From: Kaistella polysaccharea
GTDB taxonomy: Bacteria > Bacteroidota > Bacteroidia > Flavobacteriales > Weeksellaceae
Reading direction: 5' to 3'
Assembly: GCF_020410745.1 (NCBI RefSeq)
Contig: NZ_CP084528.1
Span: 992,001-1,056,000, forward strand
DNA: 64,000 bases
Below the pieces are notes generated by a model, which ran no database searches, had not been told where the DNA came from, and worked only from the letters and a program-made list of their open reading frames with translations. Made by a program: the position numbers and the translations under genes. Every line of letters starts with the position of its first letter. The stretch's first letter is position 1. Below are positions 8,358 through 17,292 of the stretch, piece by piece.

Positions 8358-9071
8358 TTATGGATTTGTTGAAAAAATAGAACCATTGGCAATTAATGCT
8401 CTTCTGTTCATTTTCAAAATATCTCTTACCCATTCTGCAAAATCTTCCGGCTGAAGTACTGTTTCTGGATTTCCATCGGTCAAACCTCCATCAATCGACA
8501 TATCAGAGGCGATTGTACTGGGTGTTAAAGTAATTACTCTGATGTTTTGTTTTCTCCATTCTGCCATCATCGACTGTGACAGAGAAACGACTGCCGCTTT
8601 TGAAGCTGCATACGCCGACATATTGGGTCCACCTTTTAAACCAGCTGTTGAAGCCACGTTTACGATATCTCCCGCACCTTTTTCTTTTAAGAATGGATAG
8701 ACTGCTTTTGCCGCATAATACACGCCGAAAAGATTGGTCTTAATGACTTGTTCCCACGTCTCAGACGACATTTCTTCTATGCTTCCAAAGTCTCCGATTC
8801 CCGCATTGTTGATTAAAATATCTACTCCACCCAAATCTTTTGCCAGATCTGAAATTCCTTTCTGAACTGCACTTTCTTCATCCACACTGAAAATGGAATA
8901 AAATGCCTGAACGCCTAAACCTTTCAATTCTTCAACGGTTGTTTTCAAGTTTTCTTCGTTTCTTCCCGTGATCCCAATATGAACTCCTTCTTTGGCCAAA
9001 ATCAAAGCAATGGCTTTTCCCAAACCTCTACCTCCACCTGTGATGATGGCGTTTTTTCCTTTTAAATTCAT
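8358..9071 (-). CDS. SDR family oxidoreductase (3-ketoacyl-ACP reductase-like)
   Basis: A 237-residue classical short-chain dehydrogenase/reductase. It has cofactor loop TGGGRGLG (11-18), NNAG (88-91), catalytic Ser141 and the YAASK pair Tyr154/Lys158. Arg37 in TGRNEE suggests a preference for NADP(H). Such proteins are often annotated as 3-oxoacyl-ACP reductases, but a FabG role cannot be inferred without the fatty-acid gene cluster, and the neighbours here do not help. A minus-strand TAAATTTG element (9099 to 9092) sits about 20 bp upstream of the start, and the gene ends in its own terminator, so it looks monocistronic. Confidence 0.88.
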   Translation of the reverse strand: MNLKGKNAIITGGGRGLGKAIALILAKEGVHIGITGRNEENLKTTVEELKGLGVQAFYSIFSVDEESAVQKGISDLAKDLGGVDILINNAGIGDFGSIEEMSSETWEQVIKTNLFGVYYAAKAVYPFLKEKGAGDIVNVASTAGLKGGPNMSAYAASKAAVVSLSQSMMAEWRKQNIRVITLTPSTIASDMSIDGGLTDGNPETVLQPEDFAEWVRDILKMNRRALIANGSIFSTNP

Positions 9072-9176
9072 TTCAACTATATTTTATTATGCAAATTTAA
9101 GGATTACATTGGGGTTTAATGGGTGATCTCCCTTAAATTTCCGACTCCAATTTTTGTCTTATAAATAACCACATTT

Positions 9177-10460
9177 TTATTTTAGTTTCATCTGAGACTT
9201 AAAATTAAGACCTATCCATGACCAGCTTTGCATTGAGGCCGGATCTGCAACATTTTTAAGATGTTTCATTCCTTCTGAGGCAAACATTTGAGAGTGACCC
9301 AATTGCATAGTGAAAACTTTTGCAACTTTATAGGTAAAAACCAAATCGGCTTCTGTTCCTAAATATTTTGAATATTCTTCGTTATTAGTTACATTGACTC
9401 CTAATTTCGCATTGCTTGCAAAACCGTGAAGGTTGAGCGCCAAAGCAGCTTTTGGATTGAATTTAACATTCGACTTCACATAAAAATCTTTCAGCCCAAC
9501 ACTGTTAAAATGGTTTCCTACGAAAAAGTAATCCATAAAACCATTGAACTTATGGTTAGTTCCGTAAAATGGACTGAAGGAATGGTTTATAGAAGTGGCT
9601 TCACTATAATCCGTTCCGGAAAGCCATTCAGTTCCCAAAACGACATTGGCATTTTTATTAAGAATGAAATCAACATTTGCGGAAAACTGATAGGCATTTT
9701 TACTTTGCGCCCATGTATTTTTTCCCGTCTGCCAGTATGCGGATCCAAAGAAGCCGACATTACCGCAGTATTTTTTTGCATTCACGCCCAGCGTCAAAAG
9801 ATCATAATGCATTCCGGAGAGATTTTGTACCACATTATTTAATCCAATAAAGGACACAGTTGCTTTAGGCCACAGATATTCATAATGCAGAATCTGCAGG
9901 GATTTGGTTCTTTCGCCACTGTCCAGAATGCTGTAAAACTCCCGATCCGGCAAATCATTGGTTTCGATATTATCGTTATTATAAGTGACTACGGCTTCCA
10001 GTTTAGATTGCGGACTGAAGCGGAATATTCCTTTCGCTGCATCAAAACTCCGACCCTGCATCTGCCAGTCTAAAGCACCAATCAATCTTTCATCATCGTA
10101 AGAGAGAATTTGTCGCCCTACTTTAATCTCGGCATTTGGAGTAAACTGATATTTTGCCCAAGCTTCGTTCACATTCAAACTTCCACTTCGCTGGTTGGTT
10201 GATGAAACTTCGCCCCAGATTCGCGCATCCTGCAAAGACATAAAAAGTTCAAGATTCTGCCAGTAATAATCTACGCCAAGTTGTGTTCTGGAATATACAT
10301 TGGTTTCTGGTTTGTAGTTTTTGGGTATTAACTTTTTTTGACCATGATCTACTTCGGCACGTGTGCGGAAATCGACGTTCATTTTCAGACTGTCTATCTG
10401 TGCATTTGCGGAGATTGTAAAAAGAGAAATTGCTCCTAATGCAAGTATATATTTTTTCAT
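9177..10460 (-). CDS. Alginate-export-like outer membrane porin
   Basis: A 427-residue secreted protein: signal peptide MKKYILALGAISLFTISANA, then alternating beta-strand-rich sequence to the C-terminus. Blocks such as NVNEAWAKYQ and IKVGRQILSYDDERLIGALDW match the alginate_exp (AlgE-like) family of outer-membrane beta-barrels, which in Bacteroidota are widespread and not restricted to alginate. The protein probably forms a channel for an anionic or sugar substrate, which is unassigned. It is a single gene with a striking 13-bp inverted repeat 27-56 bp upstream of the start codon. Confidence 0.8.
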   Translation of the reverse strand: MKKYILALGAISLFTISANAQIDSLKMNVDFRTRAEVDHGQKKLIPKNYKPETNVYSRTQLGVDYYWQNLELFMSLQDARIWGEVSSTNQRSGSLNVNEAWAKYQFTPNAEIKVGRQILSYDDERLIGALDWQMQGRSFDAAKGIFRFSPQSKLEAVVTYNNDNIETNDLPDREFYSILDSGERTKSLQILHYEYLWPKATVSFIGLNNVVQNLSGMHYDLLTLGVNAKKYCGNVGFFGSAYWQTGKNTWAQSKNAYQFSANVDFILNKNANVVLGTEWLSGTDYSEATSINHSFSPFYGTNHKFNGFMDYFFVGNHFNSVGLKDFYVKSNVKFNPKAALALNLHGFASNAKLGVNVTNNEEYSKYLGTEADLVFTYKVAKVFTMQLGHSQMFASEGMKHLKNVADPASMQSWSWIGLNFKSQMKLK

Positions 10461-10486
10461 GTGGACGAAATTTTTAAAAGTAATAA

Positions 10487-10516
10487 TTTAATTAAGATAT
10501 TTTTATCTTAATTAAA
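10487..10516. promoter_or_regulatory. 13-bp perfect inverted repeat upstream of the porin gene
   Basis: TTTAATTAAGATA (10487-10499) pairs perfectly with its complement at 10504-10516 across a 4-nt TTTT loop, 27 bp before the porin ATG. It could be an operator for a dimeric regulator or a stem in the 5' UTR. It lacks the GC-rich stem expected of a terminator. Confidence 0.5.
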
Positions 10517-10817
10517 GTGGCGAATTTAAAAATTAAGCGGGAAAATAATTGGCTGATTATCTTACAAAGCTAAAATCCTGCGAAAAATCATCTGAAAATC
10601 ATACTTAATGTTGTAATAACTTAAAAAAATTCCACCATTTATAACTAATGAAAATTTATAAATGCGAATTTTTGTCACAAAAACAGCTGAAAAGATTGCG
10701 GTATTATAAGATAAAGTTCAAAGTAGAAAAACCTTTTTTAATGAATTGATCGTTTATACATTATGTTCTAACTTATCAGCACGTAAAAATTGGTTCTTGG
10801 ATCAAACAATATATATT
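10517..10817. other. Intergenic region without a recognised gene
   Basis: About 300 bp of AT-rich sequence between the porin gene and the end of the DUF421 gene, both on the minus strand. No credible ORF, RNA gene or clear terminator was seen. Any minus-strand promoter for the porin should lie at its left end, overlapping the inverted repeat. Confidence 0.5.
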
Positions 10818-11405
10818 TTAAGAATTCTGATTTTTTTCCGTACGATTTCGAGCATCTACGTCCTCAGGTAAAATCGAAAATTCTAATTTCGGATGGTCAA
10901 ATTTATAAACACTTAACTCACCAGACTGCTCAAAATATGCATGTTCAACTTCCGACAGAAATTTTATTCCAGCTTGACGCAGCAACATATAAACTTCATT
11001 TTCATCAATAACATCGGAAGTAAGATTTTCTTTTAAAAGGCGACCATTCTCTACAAGTTTCATCACTTTTGGATCTTTAATATTACGCACGGTCTCATTT
11101 CTGATACCCAAATAAACGTACGTTTTCTGGTATATCGCAATAAGTGTTATTACCGTAATGGCCACCGAAAGCGGAACGGAGGGATAAAACATGGCATCTC
11201 CAACCGCACTTCCCATCGCAACAATCAGAAGCACATCGGCGCTTCCCAAACCACCTACCGCTCGTTTACCAATCCATCTGATCATCAAAATGGTATACAC
11301 CATGATAATTAAGACTCGTAAAATTATTTCAAGATATATCAACGGTCCAAAATCGCCAAATAACATTTTTTGAATATCAAAAGTATATTCGCTGCCCTCA
11401 ACCAT
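10818..11405 (-). CDS. DUF421 domain membrane protein (YetF-like)
   Basis: A 195-residue protein with three predicted membrane helices in its first 100 residues (LIYLEIILRVLIIMVYTILM; VLLIVAMGSAVGDAMFY; VPLSVAITVITLIAIY). A cytosolic DUF421/YetF-type domain follows, including PKVMKLVENGRLLKENL and a later LRQAGIKFLSEVEHAYFEQSG segment. The topology and length fit the family. In Bacillus, YetF paralogues affect spore germination and envelope properties; no function is established in flavobacteria. It appears monocistronic; the 248 bp to the tRNA hold no recognised feature. Confidence 0.85.
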   Translation of the reverse strand: MVEGSEYTFDIQKMLFGDFGPLIYLEIILRVLIIMVYTILMIRWIGKRAVGGLGSADVLLIVAMGSAVGDAMFYPSVPLSVAITVITLIAIYQKTYVYLGIRNETVRNIKDPKVMKLVENGRLLKENLTSDVIDENEVYMLLRQAGIKFLSEVEHAYFEQSGELSVYKFDHPKLEFSILPEDVDARNRTEKNQNS

Positions 11406-11653
11406 GGTATTAAATTTTAATTAATAATTTGAATATAGAAACCGAAAATTTCTGAATCAAAAATTTAACCAATTTTTAAAATAATAAGTTAAAGTAGAAC
11501 AGGAAAATTTATTGTTGTAGAATTAATATTGGTACAGCAACTCCGATTTATATATAAACGGCGAAAAACGAGGTGTACTAAAAAATATTTAAATTATAAA
11601 TGGATGCGTAAAAAAACACCTACATTTCTGTAAGTGCTTCTATTCCAATAATG

Positions 11654-11727
11654 TGGCCCCACCTGGGCTCGAACCAGGGACTTGCTGATTATGAGTCAGC
11701 TACTCTAACCAGCTGAGTTATAGGGCC
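11654..11727 (-). tRNA. tRNA with CAU anticodon, probably tRNA-Ile2
   Basis: A 74-nt cloverleaf on the minus strand, running from GGCCCTA to TGGGGCC plus discriminator A with no encoded CCA. It has a D-stem ACTC/GAGT, an anticodon stem GCTGA/TCAGC with loop CTCATAA, and a T-stem CCTGG/CCAGG with TTCGAGC. The anticodon is CAU. The acceptor GGCC- and the loop CTCATAA resemble tRNA-Ile2 of E. coli and B. subtilis, whose C34 is modified to lysidine by TilS, rather than elongator tRNA-Met (loop TTCATAC in B. subtilis). The Ile2 assignment is inference by resemblance. Confidence 0.9.
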
Positions 11728-11802
11728 TAACTTTATTTCCGAAGAAATACCGTCTCAATTGGTTTGCAAAAATAGCGTTTTTTTGAAAAAATCAAAATTT
11801 AT

Positions 11803-12201
11803 TTAGGGTTTTTCCTGACAAAGTTCTACTAAAATGCCATTCGTTGATTTTGGATGAAGAAAAACCACCAGTTTATTATCTGCACCATCTTTCGGAGTTT
11901 CCGAAATAAAAACAAATCCCAAGTTTTTTAAACGCTCGATTTCTACCTCAATATTTTCTACGCCGAATGCAATGTGATGAATTCCTTCCCCACGTTTATC
12001 AATGAATTTAGCGATCGGACTTTCTGGATTGGTGGCTTCCAGAAGTTCTATTTTACTTTCGCCCAATCCGTAAAAGGAAGTGGTAACACCTTCCCTTTCG
12101 ACCGCTTCCTGTTTATAGTTTTCTTTTCCCAAGAGTTTAGCGAATAACTCGTCTGAGTTCGATAATGATTTAACTGCAATACCGAGGTGTTCTATTTTCA
12201 T
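11803..12201 (-). CDS. mce: Methylmalonyl-CoA epimerase
   Basis: A 132-residue VOC-fold (glyoxalase/bleomycin-resistance) protein. Paired beta-alpha-beta-beta-beta modules carry His5 in IEHLGIAV, the GIHHIAFGV block (His75/76), and a C-terminal glutamate in ILVELCQ, as expected for the metal-binding epimerase. It interconverts (2R)- and (2S)-methylmalonyl-CoA in propionate metabolism. Its usual partner, methylmalonyl-CoA mutase, is not in the window. Other VOC proteins have the same fold, but the length and the GEGIHHIAF segment strongly favour Mce. Confidence 0.88.
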   Translation of the reverse strand: MKIEHLGIAVKSLSNSDELFAKLLGKENYKQEAVEREGVTTSFYGLGESKIELLEATNPESPIAKFIDKRGEGIHHIAFGVENIEVEIERLKNLGFVFISETPKDGADNKLVVFLHPKSTNGILVELCQEKP

Positions 12202-12322
12202 AATTGAAATCTTTTTGCAATTTTTTTGCAGAAAACTTAAACTCTTTTTTCAGTCTTAAATTCTGATATTTCTATAAAAGTGCCCGCGAGAATAATTCAA
12301 ACAAAAATAGTAAATTTGCACC

Positions 12323-12685
12323 ATGAACGAAAGCAACAGACAAAGAAAAGTCGCACAGATTATACAGGAAGATTTTGCCGAATTTTTCCGCAAACAAGCA
12401 TCTGAAAGCAAACAGAATTTTTTGATCAGCGTTTCTGATGTAAAAGTTACGGCTGACCTGAGTATTGCCAAAATTTATCTAAGTATATTTCCTACAGAGT
12501 TTCGCACCTCTATTATGAAAGAAATTAAAGAGAATAAATCGCATTACCGCAACTTTCTAGGTCAGAAAATGGGGAAACAAGTTCGTATTATACCCGAATT
12601 AAATTTCTATTTGGATACCACTTTGGATGATGTAGAAAAAATTGAAAGGGAATTGAAAGGCGAAGGCGATAATCCTATACTGTAA
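12323..12685 (+). CDS. rbfA: Ribosome-binding factor A
   Basis: A 120-residue KH-like protein starting MNESNRQRKVAQIIQEDFAE, followed by the typical VTADLSIAKIYLSIF strand. RbfA binds the 30S subunit and is needed for late 16S rRNA maturation and cold adaptation. A TAAATTTG element at 12311-12318 ends only 4 nt before the ATG. If it is a real -7 box, the mRNA would be leaderless or nearly so. It is followed 21 bp later by a LolC/E-like permease gene, probably in the same transcript, an arrangement common in flavobacteria. Confidence 0.93.
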   Translation: MNESNRQRKVAQIIQEDFAEFFRKQASESKQNFLISVSDVKVTADLSIAKIYLSIFPTEFRTSIMKEIKENKSHYRNFLGQKMGKQVRIIPELNFYLDTTLDDVEKIERELKGEGDNPIL

Positions 12686-12706
12686 TCTGGCTTAACGATT
12701 ATTTCT

Positions 12707-13918
12707 TTGAAAAATACCTCATTTTATATTGCGACGCGCTATCTTTTAGCGAAAAAAGGAAGTACCGCAGTTACGTTTATCACCTGGCTGGCTGCTGTGG
12801 CGATGCTTGTTGCGGTCGCGGCAATGTTTATTATTATTTCCGTTTTTTCGGGATTAGAAGATTTGAATCAAGATTTAATTGCGAATCTTCATGCTGATCT
12901 AACCATTAAAAATGCCAAAGGAAAAACCCTTTCCGATATTGATAAAGCCACAAAAATACTGAAAAACCATAAAGAGATTGCTCACTATTCAAAAGTAATT
13001 GAAGAAAAAGCTTATGTGAGATACCGCGAAAATGGGGATATCGCCAACCTTCGGGGCGTTGATTCTGCCTATATATTCGTTAATCCAATCCACCAGAAAA
13101 TTTTTTACGGTTCTTATCCTAGTTTTAAATATTCGAATGAAGTGTTGATGGAAAATAAGTTGGACAACCGACTTACCATTCCAATTGGCGAAGGTTCTGA
13201 TTACGCTACGATTCTAATGCCGAAACCAGGCACGGGAATGATCAGCAAAGAAGAAGATATTTTCACGAAAAGAGAAATTTTTGTATCCGGAGTTTTTCCC
13301 GGAAATGATCAACTCGACAATACGATTATTTCGCCCATTGAACTGGTGCAGGAATTATTAAACCTTCCCAAAAACGCAGCGTACGAAATCGTCATTAAAC
13401 TAAAGAATCCTGAAAATACAGACGATGTAAAAGCTGAATTATCAAATTTGCTGGGCAGTAAATACGACATCAAAACGAAAAAAGAAGAAAATGCAGCCTT
13501 CTGGAAAATGATCAATACAGAGAAACTATTTATTTATCTCATTTTCATGCTCGTTATCTTTATTACCACTTTTAATTTGGCAGGTGCGATCATTATTTTA
13601 CAACTCGATAAAAAAGAACAGGCAAAATCCCTTATTTCTTTAGGAATGAATTTAAAATCACTCCGAAATATTTACTTTTATACTGGTTTACTAATCGTTG
13701 TTTTTGGGATCATCTGCGGTTTAATCGTAGGTACGGCGATTTGTTATCTTCAAATTAATACTGGGTTTTTCAAAGCTGGCGCCAATACCGATTTGGCATT
13801 TCCAGTGCGTGTAACTTTTATGAATTATATAATCGTCAGCGCCACTGCCGGAATATTTGGTGTGGGTATCGCACGTATTTTTTCTAAAGTCAATAAGCGA
13901 CATTTTAAAGTGAATTAG
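12707..13918 (+). CDS. ABC transporter permease of the LolC/LolE (FtsX) family
   Basis: A 403-residue MacB/FtsX-type permease. It has one N-terminal membrane helix (about residues 20-48), a long periplasmic MacB-like domain (about 50-270), then three C-terminal helices (about 275-300, 325-350, 372-392). This matches LolC/LolE, which with the ATPase LolD extract lipoproteins from the inner membrane. LolD is not adjacent. The start codon is TTG (12707): there is no upstream in-frame ATG, and MKNTSFYIATRYL is a natural N-terminus directly before the first helix. It follows rbfA by 21 bp. Confidence 0.85.
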   Translation: MKNTSFYIATRYLLAKKGSTAVTFITWLAAVAMLVAVAAMFIIISVFSGLEDLNQDLIANLHADLTIKNAKGKTLSDIDKATKILKNHKEIAHYSKVIEEKAYVRYRENGDIANLRGVDSAYIFVNPIHQKIFYGSYPSFKYSNEVLMENKLDNRLTIPIGEGSDYATILMPKPGTGMISKEEDIFTKREIFVSGVFPGNDQLDNTIISPIELVQELLNLPKNAAYEIVIKLKNPENTDDVKAELSNLLGSKYDIKTKKEENAAFWKMINTEKLFIYLIFMLVIFITTFNLAGAIIILQLDKKEQAKSLISLGMNLKSLRNIYFYTGLLIVVFGIICGLIVGTAICYLQINTGFFKAGANTDLAFPVRVTFMNYIIVSATAGIFGVGIARIFSKVNKRHFKVN

Positions 13919-13952
13919 AAAAATTTCTTTTAAAACTATCTTCAAAATTATA

Positions 13953-15074
13953 ATGAATAAAATTTTTACATTTTTAATAGCTCTTGGGACAGTGGGCGGA
14001 ACATTTGCACAAATCCCTGCGGGTTATTATGATGGAACCTCTGGCTTAACAGGATATCCTTTAAAATCAAAATTAAGCGAAATAATCACCAATGGCGCTC
14101 AGGATTTAGGATATGGAAGAGGAACTGGCGGCTTATGGACGACATTTTTCACCTCTGACGTTGATAATTATTACGAAAAAAATGGAACCGTGCTCGACAT
14201 GTATTCCGAAAATCCTGCTGGTGCTGATGCGTACGAGTATAAATTAGGTCAATCTTCAGCGGGTGGCAATCAATGCGGAAACGGAAAAAATGTGGAAAAT
14301 ACGTGTTACAATCGTGAGCACACTTTGCCCAAATCTTTTTTTGGTGGAATAGACGCAACGCCAATGGCAAATGATGCACATTTTATTATTCCTGCGGATT
14401 ACTATGTAAATGGTCAGCGGTCCAATTATCCGTACGGTGAAACCGATTCGCCTGTTTGGACTTCAACCAATGGCAGTAAAATAGGTGGAAGCAGTTTCCC
14501 GGATTATGGTGGAACTATTTTCGAACCCATTGATGAGTTTAAAGGTGATCTCGCCAGAATGCAGCTTTATTTTATAACACGCTATCAAAGCAGACTTCCA
14601 AATTTTTCTCAATATTACTCGGGTATGAATCCTATTGATGGAACTACCGACAGAGGTTTCAAACAGTGGTACATTAACCTGATGTTAAAATGGTCGTCTC
14701 AAGATCCCGTTTCTCAAAAAGAAATTGACCGTAATAATGCAATTTATGACAGACAAGGAAACAGAAATCCGTTTATTGACCATCCAGAATGGGTGAAATT
14801 GATTTGGAAATCTACCTTATCAAGTACCGATGTGGCTCTATTCAAAAAAACGCTTTCTATTTATCCAAATCCAGTTCTTAATGGTGAATTGCATTTGTCT
14901 GGATACGGACTAGATGACCTATCAAAAGTTCAAATATATTCGATGGACGGAAAATTAGTTCAAACCGTGGATCAAAATTTTAGAAATTCTGGTAAAATAA
15001 TTCTTAAAAATCAAACGAAAGGATTATATCTCCTAAAGGCCGGTGATCAAACTGTGAAATTTATCGTTCAGTAA
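13953..15074 (+). CDS. Secreted endonuclease I with T9SS sorting domain (paralogue 1)
   Basis: A 373-residue exported nuclease: signal peptide to about residue 19 (ending TFAQ), then an EndA/NucM-type endonuclease I domain. It carries the His-Me finger block CYNREHTLPKS (His123), followed by MANDAHF, the VNGQRSNYP asparagine block and DRNNAIYDRQGNRNPFIDHP. The last 80 residues (from about LFKKTLSIYPNPV) form a type A T9SS C-terminal domain, so the enzyme should be exported across the outer membrane and released or anchored. It probably degrades extracellular DNA for nutrients or biofilm turnover. It is one of two tandem copies and is followed by its own terminator. Confidence 0.9.
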   Translation: MNKIFTFLIALGTVGGTFAQIPAGYYDGTSGLTGYPLKSKLSEIITNGAQDLGYGRGTGGLWTTFFTSDVDNYYEKNGTVLDMYSENPAGADAYEYKLGQSSAGGNQCGNGKNVENTCYNREHTLPKSFFGGIDATPMANDAHFIIPADYYVNGQRSNYPYGETDSPVWTSTNGSKIGGSSFPDYGGTIFEPIDEFKGDLARMQLYFITRYQSRLPNFSQYYSGMNPIDGTTDRGFKQWYINLMLKWSSQDPVSQKEIDRNNAIYDRQGNRNPFIDHPEWVKLIWKSTLSSTDVALFKKTLSIYPNPVLNGELHLSGYGLDDLSKVQIYSMDGKLVQTVDQNFRNSGKIILKNQTKGLYLLKAGDQTVKFIVQ

Positions 15075-15091
15075 AGCATACATTTTTATTG

Positions 15092-15124
15092 AAAACCGCT
15101 ACTTAAAAGTAGTGGTTTTTTTTA
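15092..15124 (+). terminator. Rho-independent terminator
   Basis: An AAAACC(G/A)CTACTT-type stem (15092-15104) pairs with its partner at 15109-15119 across an AAAA loop and runs into eight Ts. It follows the first endonuclease gene. Confidence 0.85.
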
Positions 15125-15259
15125 TTATATTCTAAGATATATGCGAATGAAAAAGTGAATTCAGCCCAATATTTTTATGAAAGCTTCCTGAAATTATTTT
15201 AAAGGTCAGATGAAAAGAAATAGTTTTAGCTAACTTTGACATCCAAATATTATTAAGAT

Positions 15260-16363
15260 ATGAAAAAATACACTACTCTTTTACTGGGCTTTTTATTTAC
15301 AATCACTTTAGCACAGGCACCTGCAGGTTATTATGATGGAACGGACGGATTAACAGGTTATGCGTTGAAAACAAAATTAAGCACGATCATTTCCAACGGT
15401 GCCCAAGACCTCGGTTACGGCGCTTTGTGGGTCACTTATGCGACTTCAGATGTCGATAAATATTACGAAAAAGATGGAACTCTTCTCGATATGTATTCAG
15501 AAAAACCACTTGGTCCCGATGCTTATGAATATACAATCGGAGCTTCAGATGTTGGCGGAGATCAGTGTGGCTCTGCGAACCAGAACAAAGAAGGTTTCTG
15601 TTACAATCGCGAACATTCTTTACCAAAAAGCTATTTCGGTGATCAGGCGCCAATGGCAAATGATGCGCACTTTGTAGTTCCCTCCGATTATTATGTAAAT
15701 AGCCAACGCGGGAATTATCCCTACGGAGAAACAATCTCACCCTCGTGGATTTCAACGAATGGCAGTGAATTAGGGCCCTCTAATTTTCCTGGTTACAGTG
15801 GAACGATTTTCGAGCCGATTGACGAGTTTAAAGGAGATTTCGCCAGAATGCATCTCTATTTTGTGACGCGTTATGAAGATAAACTAACCTCTTTTACACA
15901 GTATCAAAGCGCTGCAAATCCTTTGGATGGAACCACTGATCGAGGTTATAAACAATGGTATATAAATTTATTGTTAAAATGGGACGCGCAAGATCCCGTT
16001 TCTCAAAAAGAAATTGATCGCAATAATGCGGTGTATAACAGACAGAAAAACCGAAATCCTTTTATCGATCATCCAGAATGGGTGAAAATGATCTGGACAT
16101 CGACCTTATCAAGCAATGATGTGGTGTTATTTAAAAAAACACTTTCTATTTATCCAAACCCTGTAAAAAACGGAGAACTTCATTTGTCTGGTTACGGCTT
16201 GGGGGAAATATCGAAAGTGCAAATTTATTCGATGGAAGGAAAACTAATTCAGACCATCGAGCAAAACATTAAGAACACGGGGAAAATTTTACTTCAAAAT
16301 CGCAGTAAAGGAATGTATATTCTGAAAGCTGGAGATCAAAGCATTAAATTTCTCGTTCAATAG
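15260..16363 (+). CDS. Secreted endonuclease I with T9SS sorting domain (paralogue 2)
   Basis: A 367-residue tandem paralogue of the preceding gene. It has the same layout: signal peptide ending TLAQ, endonuclease I domain with CYNREHSLPKS (His119), MANDAHF, and the DRNNAVYNRQKNRNPFIDHP block. The T9SS C-terminal domain begins LFKKTLSIYPNPV. The two proteins align end to end with high identity, even in the sorting domain. Differences cluster in the signal peptide, the short insert after DLGYG and the loop before the catalytic motif. It has its own upstream TAACTTTG element (15231-15238) and its own terminator, so the two copies look separately transcribed. Confidence 0.9.
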   Translation: MKKYTTLLLGFLFTITLAQAPAGYYDGTDGLTGYALKTKLSTIISNGAQDLGYGALWVTYATSDVDKYYEKDGTLLDMYSEKPLGPDAYEYTIGASDVGGDQCGSANQNKEGFCYNREHSLPKSYFGDQAPMANDAHFVVPSDYYVNSQRGNYPYGETISPSWISTNGSELGPSNFPGYSGTIFEPIDEFKGDFARMHLYFVTRYEDKLTSFTQYQSAANPLDGTTDRGYKQWYINLLLKWDAQDPVSQKEIDRNNAVYNRQKNRNPFIDHPEWVKMIWTSTLSSNDVVLFKKTLSIYPNPVKNGELHLSGYGLGEISKVQIYSMEGKLIQTIEQNIKNTGKILLQNRSKGMYILKAGDQSIKFLVQ

Positions 16364-16388
16364 GTATAATTTTTCTAAAGAAATCAGT

Positions 16389-16418
16389 CGCTATTTTGTA
16401 CAAATAGCGGCTTTTTTC
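16389..16418 (+). terminator. Rho-independent terminator
   Basis: CGCTATTT (16389-16396) pairs with AAATAGCG (16402-16409) and is followed by GC and a T6 run. It ends the second endonuclease gene. Confidence 0.8.
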
Positions 16419-16491
16419 TTGACTCCCGAAAACATTAGAAATAAAACAAAAATATCCTAGTTAACTTTCGTCTTTTTTCTATTTTTGAAAA

Positions 16492-17220
16492 ATGAATGAA
16501 CGGATAAAACTAGGAATTATAGGAAAGAACATCTCCTACTCTTTTTCTAAAAAATATTTTGAACAGAAATTTGAACAATTAAAACTTCAGAATCTGTCTT
16601 ATTCGGTATTTGATTTAGATACCATTTCCGAGGTGGAAGAAATTTTTGAGATAAAAAATCTGCGGGGTTTTAATGTTACAATTCCTTTTAAAGAAAAAAT
16701 TCTCACCTATTTGGATAGTTTAAGTCCGGAAGCCTCAAAAATCGGCGCAGTGAATACAGTGTTGATTCAAGATGGTAAAAAAACAGGTTATAACACAGAT
16801 GCTTTTGGTTTTGAAAGTACCTTACTTCAACACAAAAGTATTGATCACCAATCGGCGTTAATTTTGGGTGATGGGGGCGCCGCAAAAGCAGTAAAATATG
16901 TTTTAGAGAAATATCAAATTCCGTTTCAGACGGTGTCAAGAAAAGGAAAAATAACGTTCGAAAATTTAACATCGGCGATGGTTAGAAGTAATTTACTCAT
17001 CATACAATGTACGCCTGTCGGAACTTTTCCCAATATTTCCGATTGTCTCAATTTTCCTTTCGAAGGGCTAACCTCTGAGCATTTAGTTTTTGATCTTATT
17101 TATAATCCGACCCAAACTCAATTTTTAAAGAAAGCTGCAGAACAGAATGCTATAACGGTTAATGGTGCACACATGCTCGAAGAACAAGCAGAAAAATCGT
17201 GGGAAATTTGGAACATTTAA
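16492..17220 (+). CDS. aroE: Shikimate dehydrogenase
   Basis: A 242-residue AroE. The substrate-binding N-terminal domain has SYSFS (15-19), NVTIPFKEK with catalytic Lys67, Asn88 in GAVNTV, and Asp103 in YNTDAFG. The NADP-binding domain begins LILGDGGAAKAV. It reduces 3-dehydroshikimate to shikimate in aromatic amino acid synthesis. It is somewhat shorter than the E. coli enzyme (272), which is usual for Bacteroidota. A TATTTTTG -7-like element ends 4 nt upstream of the start. A DUF349 gene follows within 75 bp on the same strand. Confidence 0.92.
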   Translation: MNERIKLGIIGKNISYSFSKKYFEQKFEQLKLQNLSYSVFDLDTISEVEEIFEIKNLRGFNVTIPFKEKILTYLDSLSPEASKIGAVNTVLIQDGKKTGYNTDAFGFESTLLQHKSIDHQSALILGDGGAAKAVKYVLEKYQIPFQTVSRKGKITFENLTSAMVRSNLLIIQCTPVGTFPNISDCLNFPFEGLTSEHLVFDLIYNPTQTQFLKKAAEQNAITVNGAHMLEEQAEKSWEIWNI

Positions 17221-17292
17221 TAAAAATAGGTTAATTTAGTCCACGGTTTGCCAATGTCGCTAACCGCTCTACAATTAAATAAAAAGTTTGCT

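Noticed and set aside
9426-9842. 138-codon frame opposite the porin gene
   Set aside because: It lies wholly antisense to a well-supported porin gene, shows no domain and has atypical composition; it is a frame shadow.
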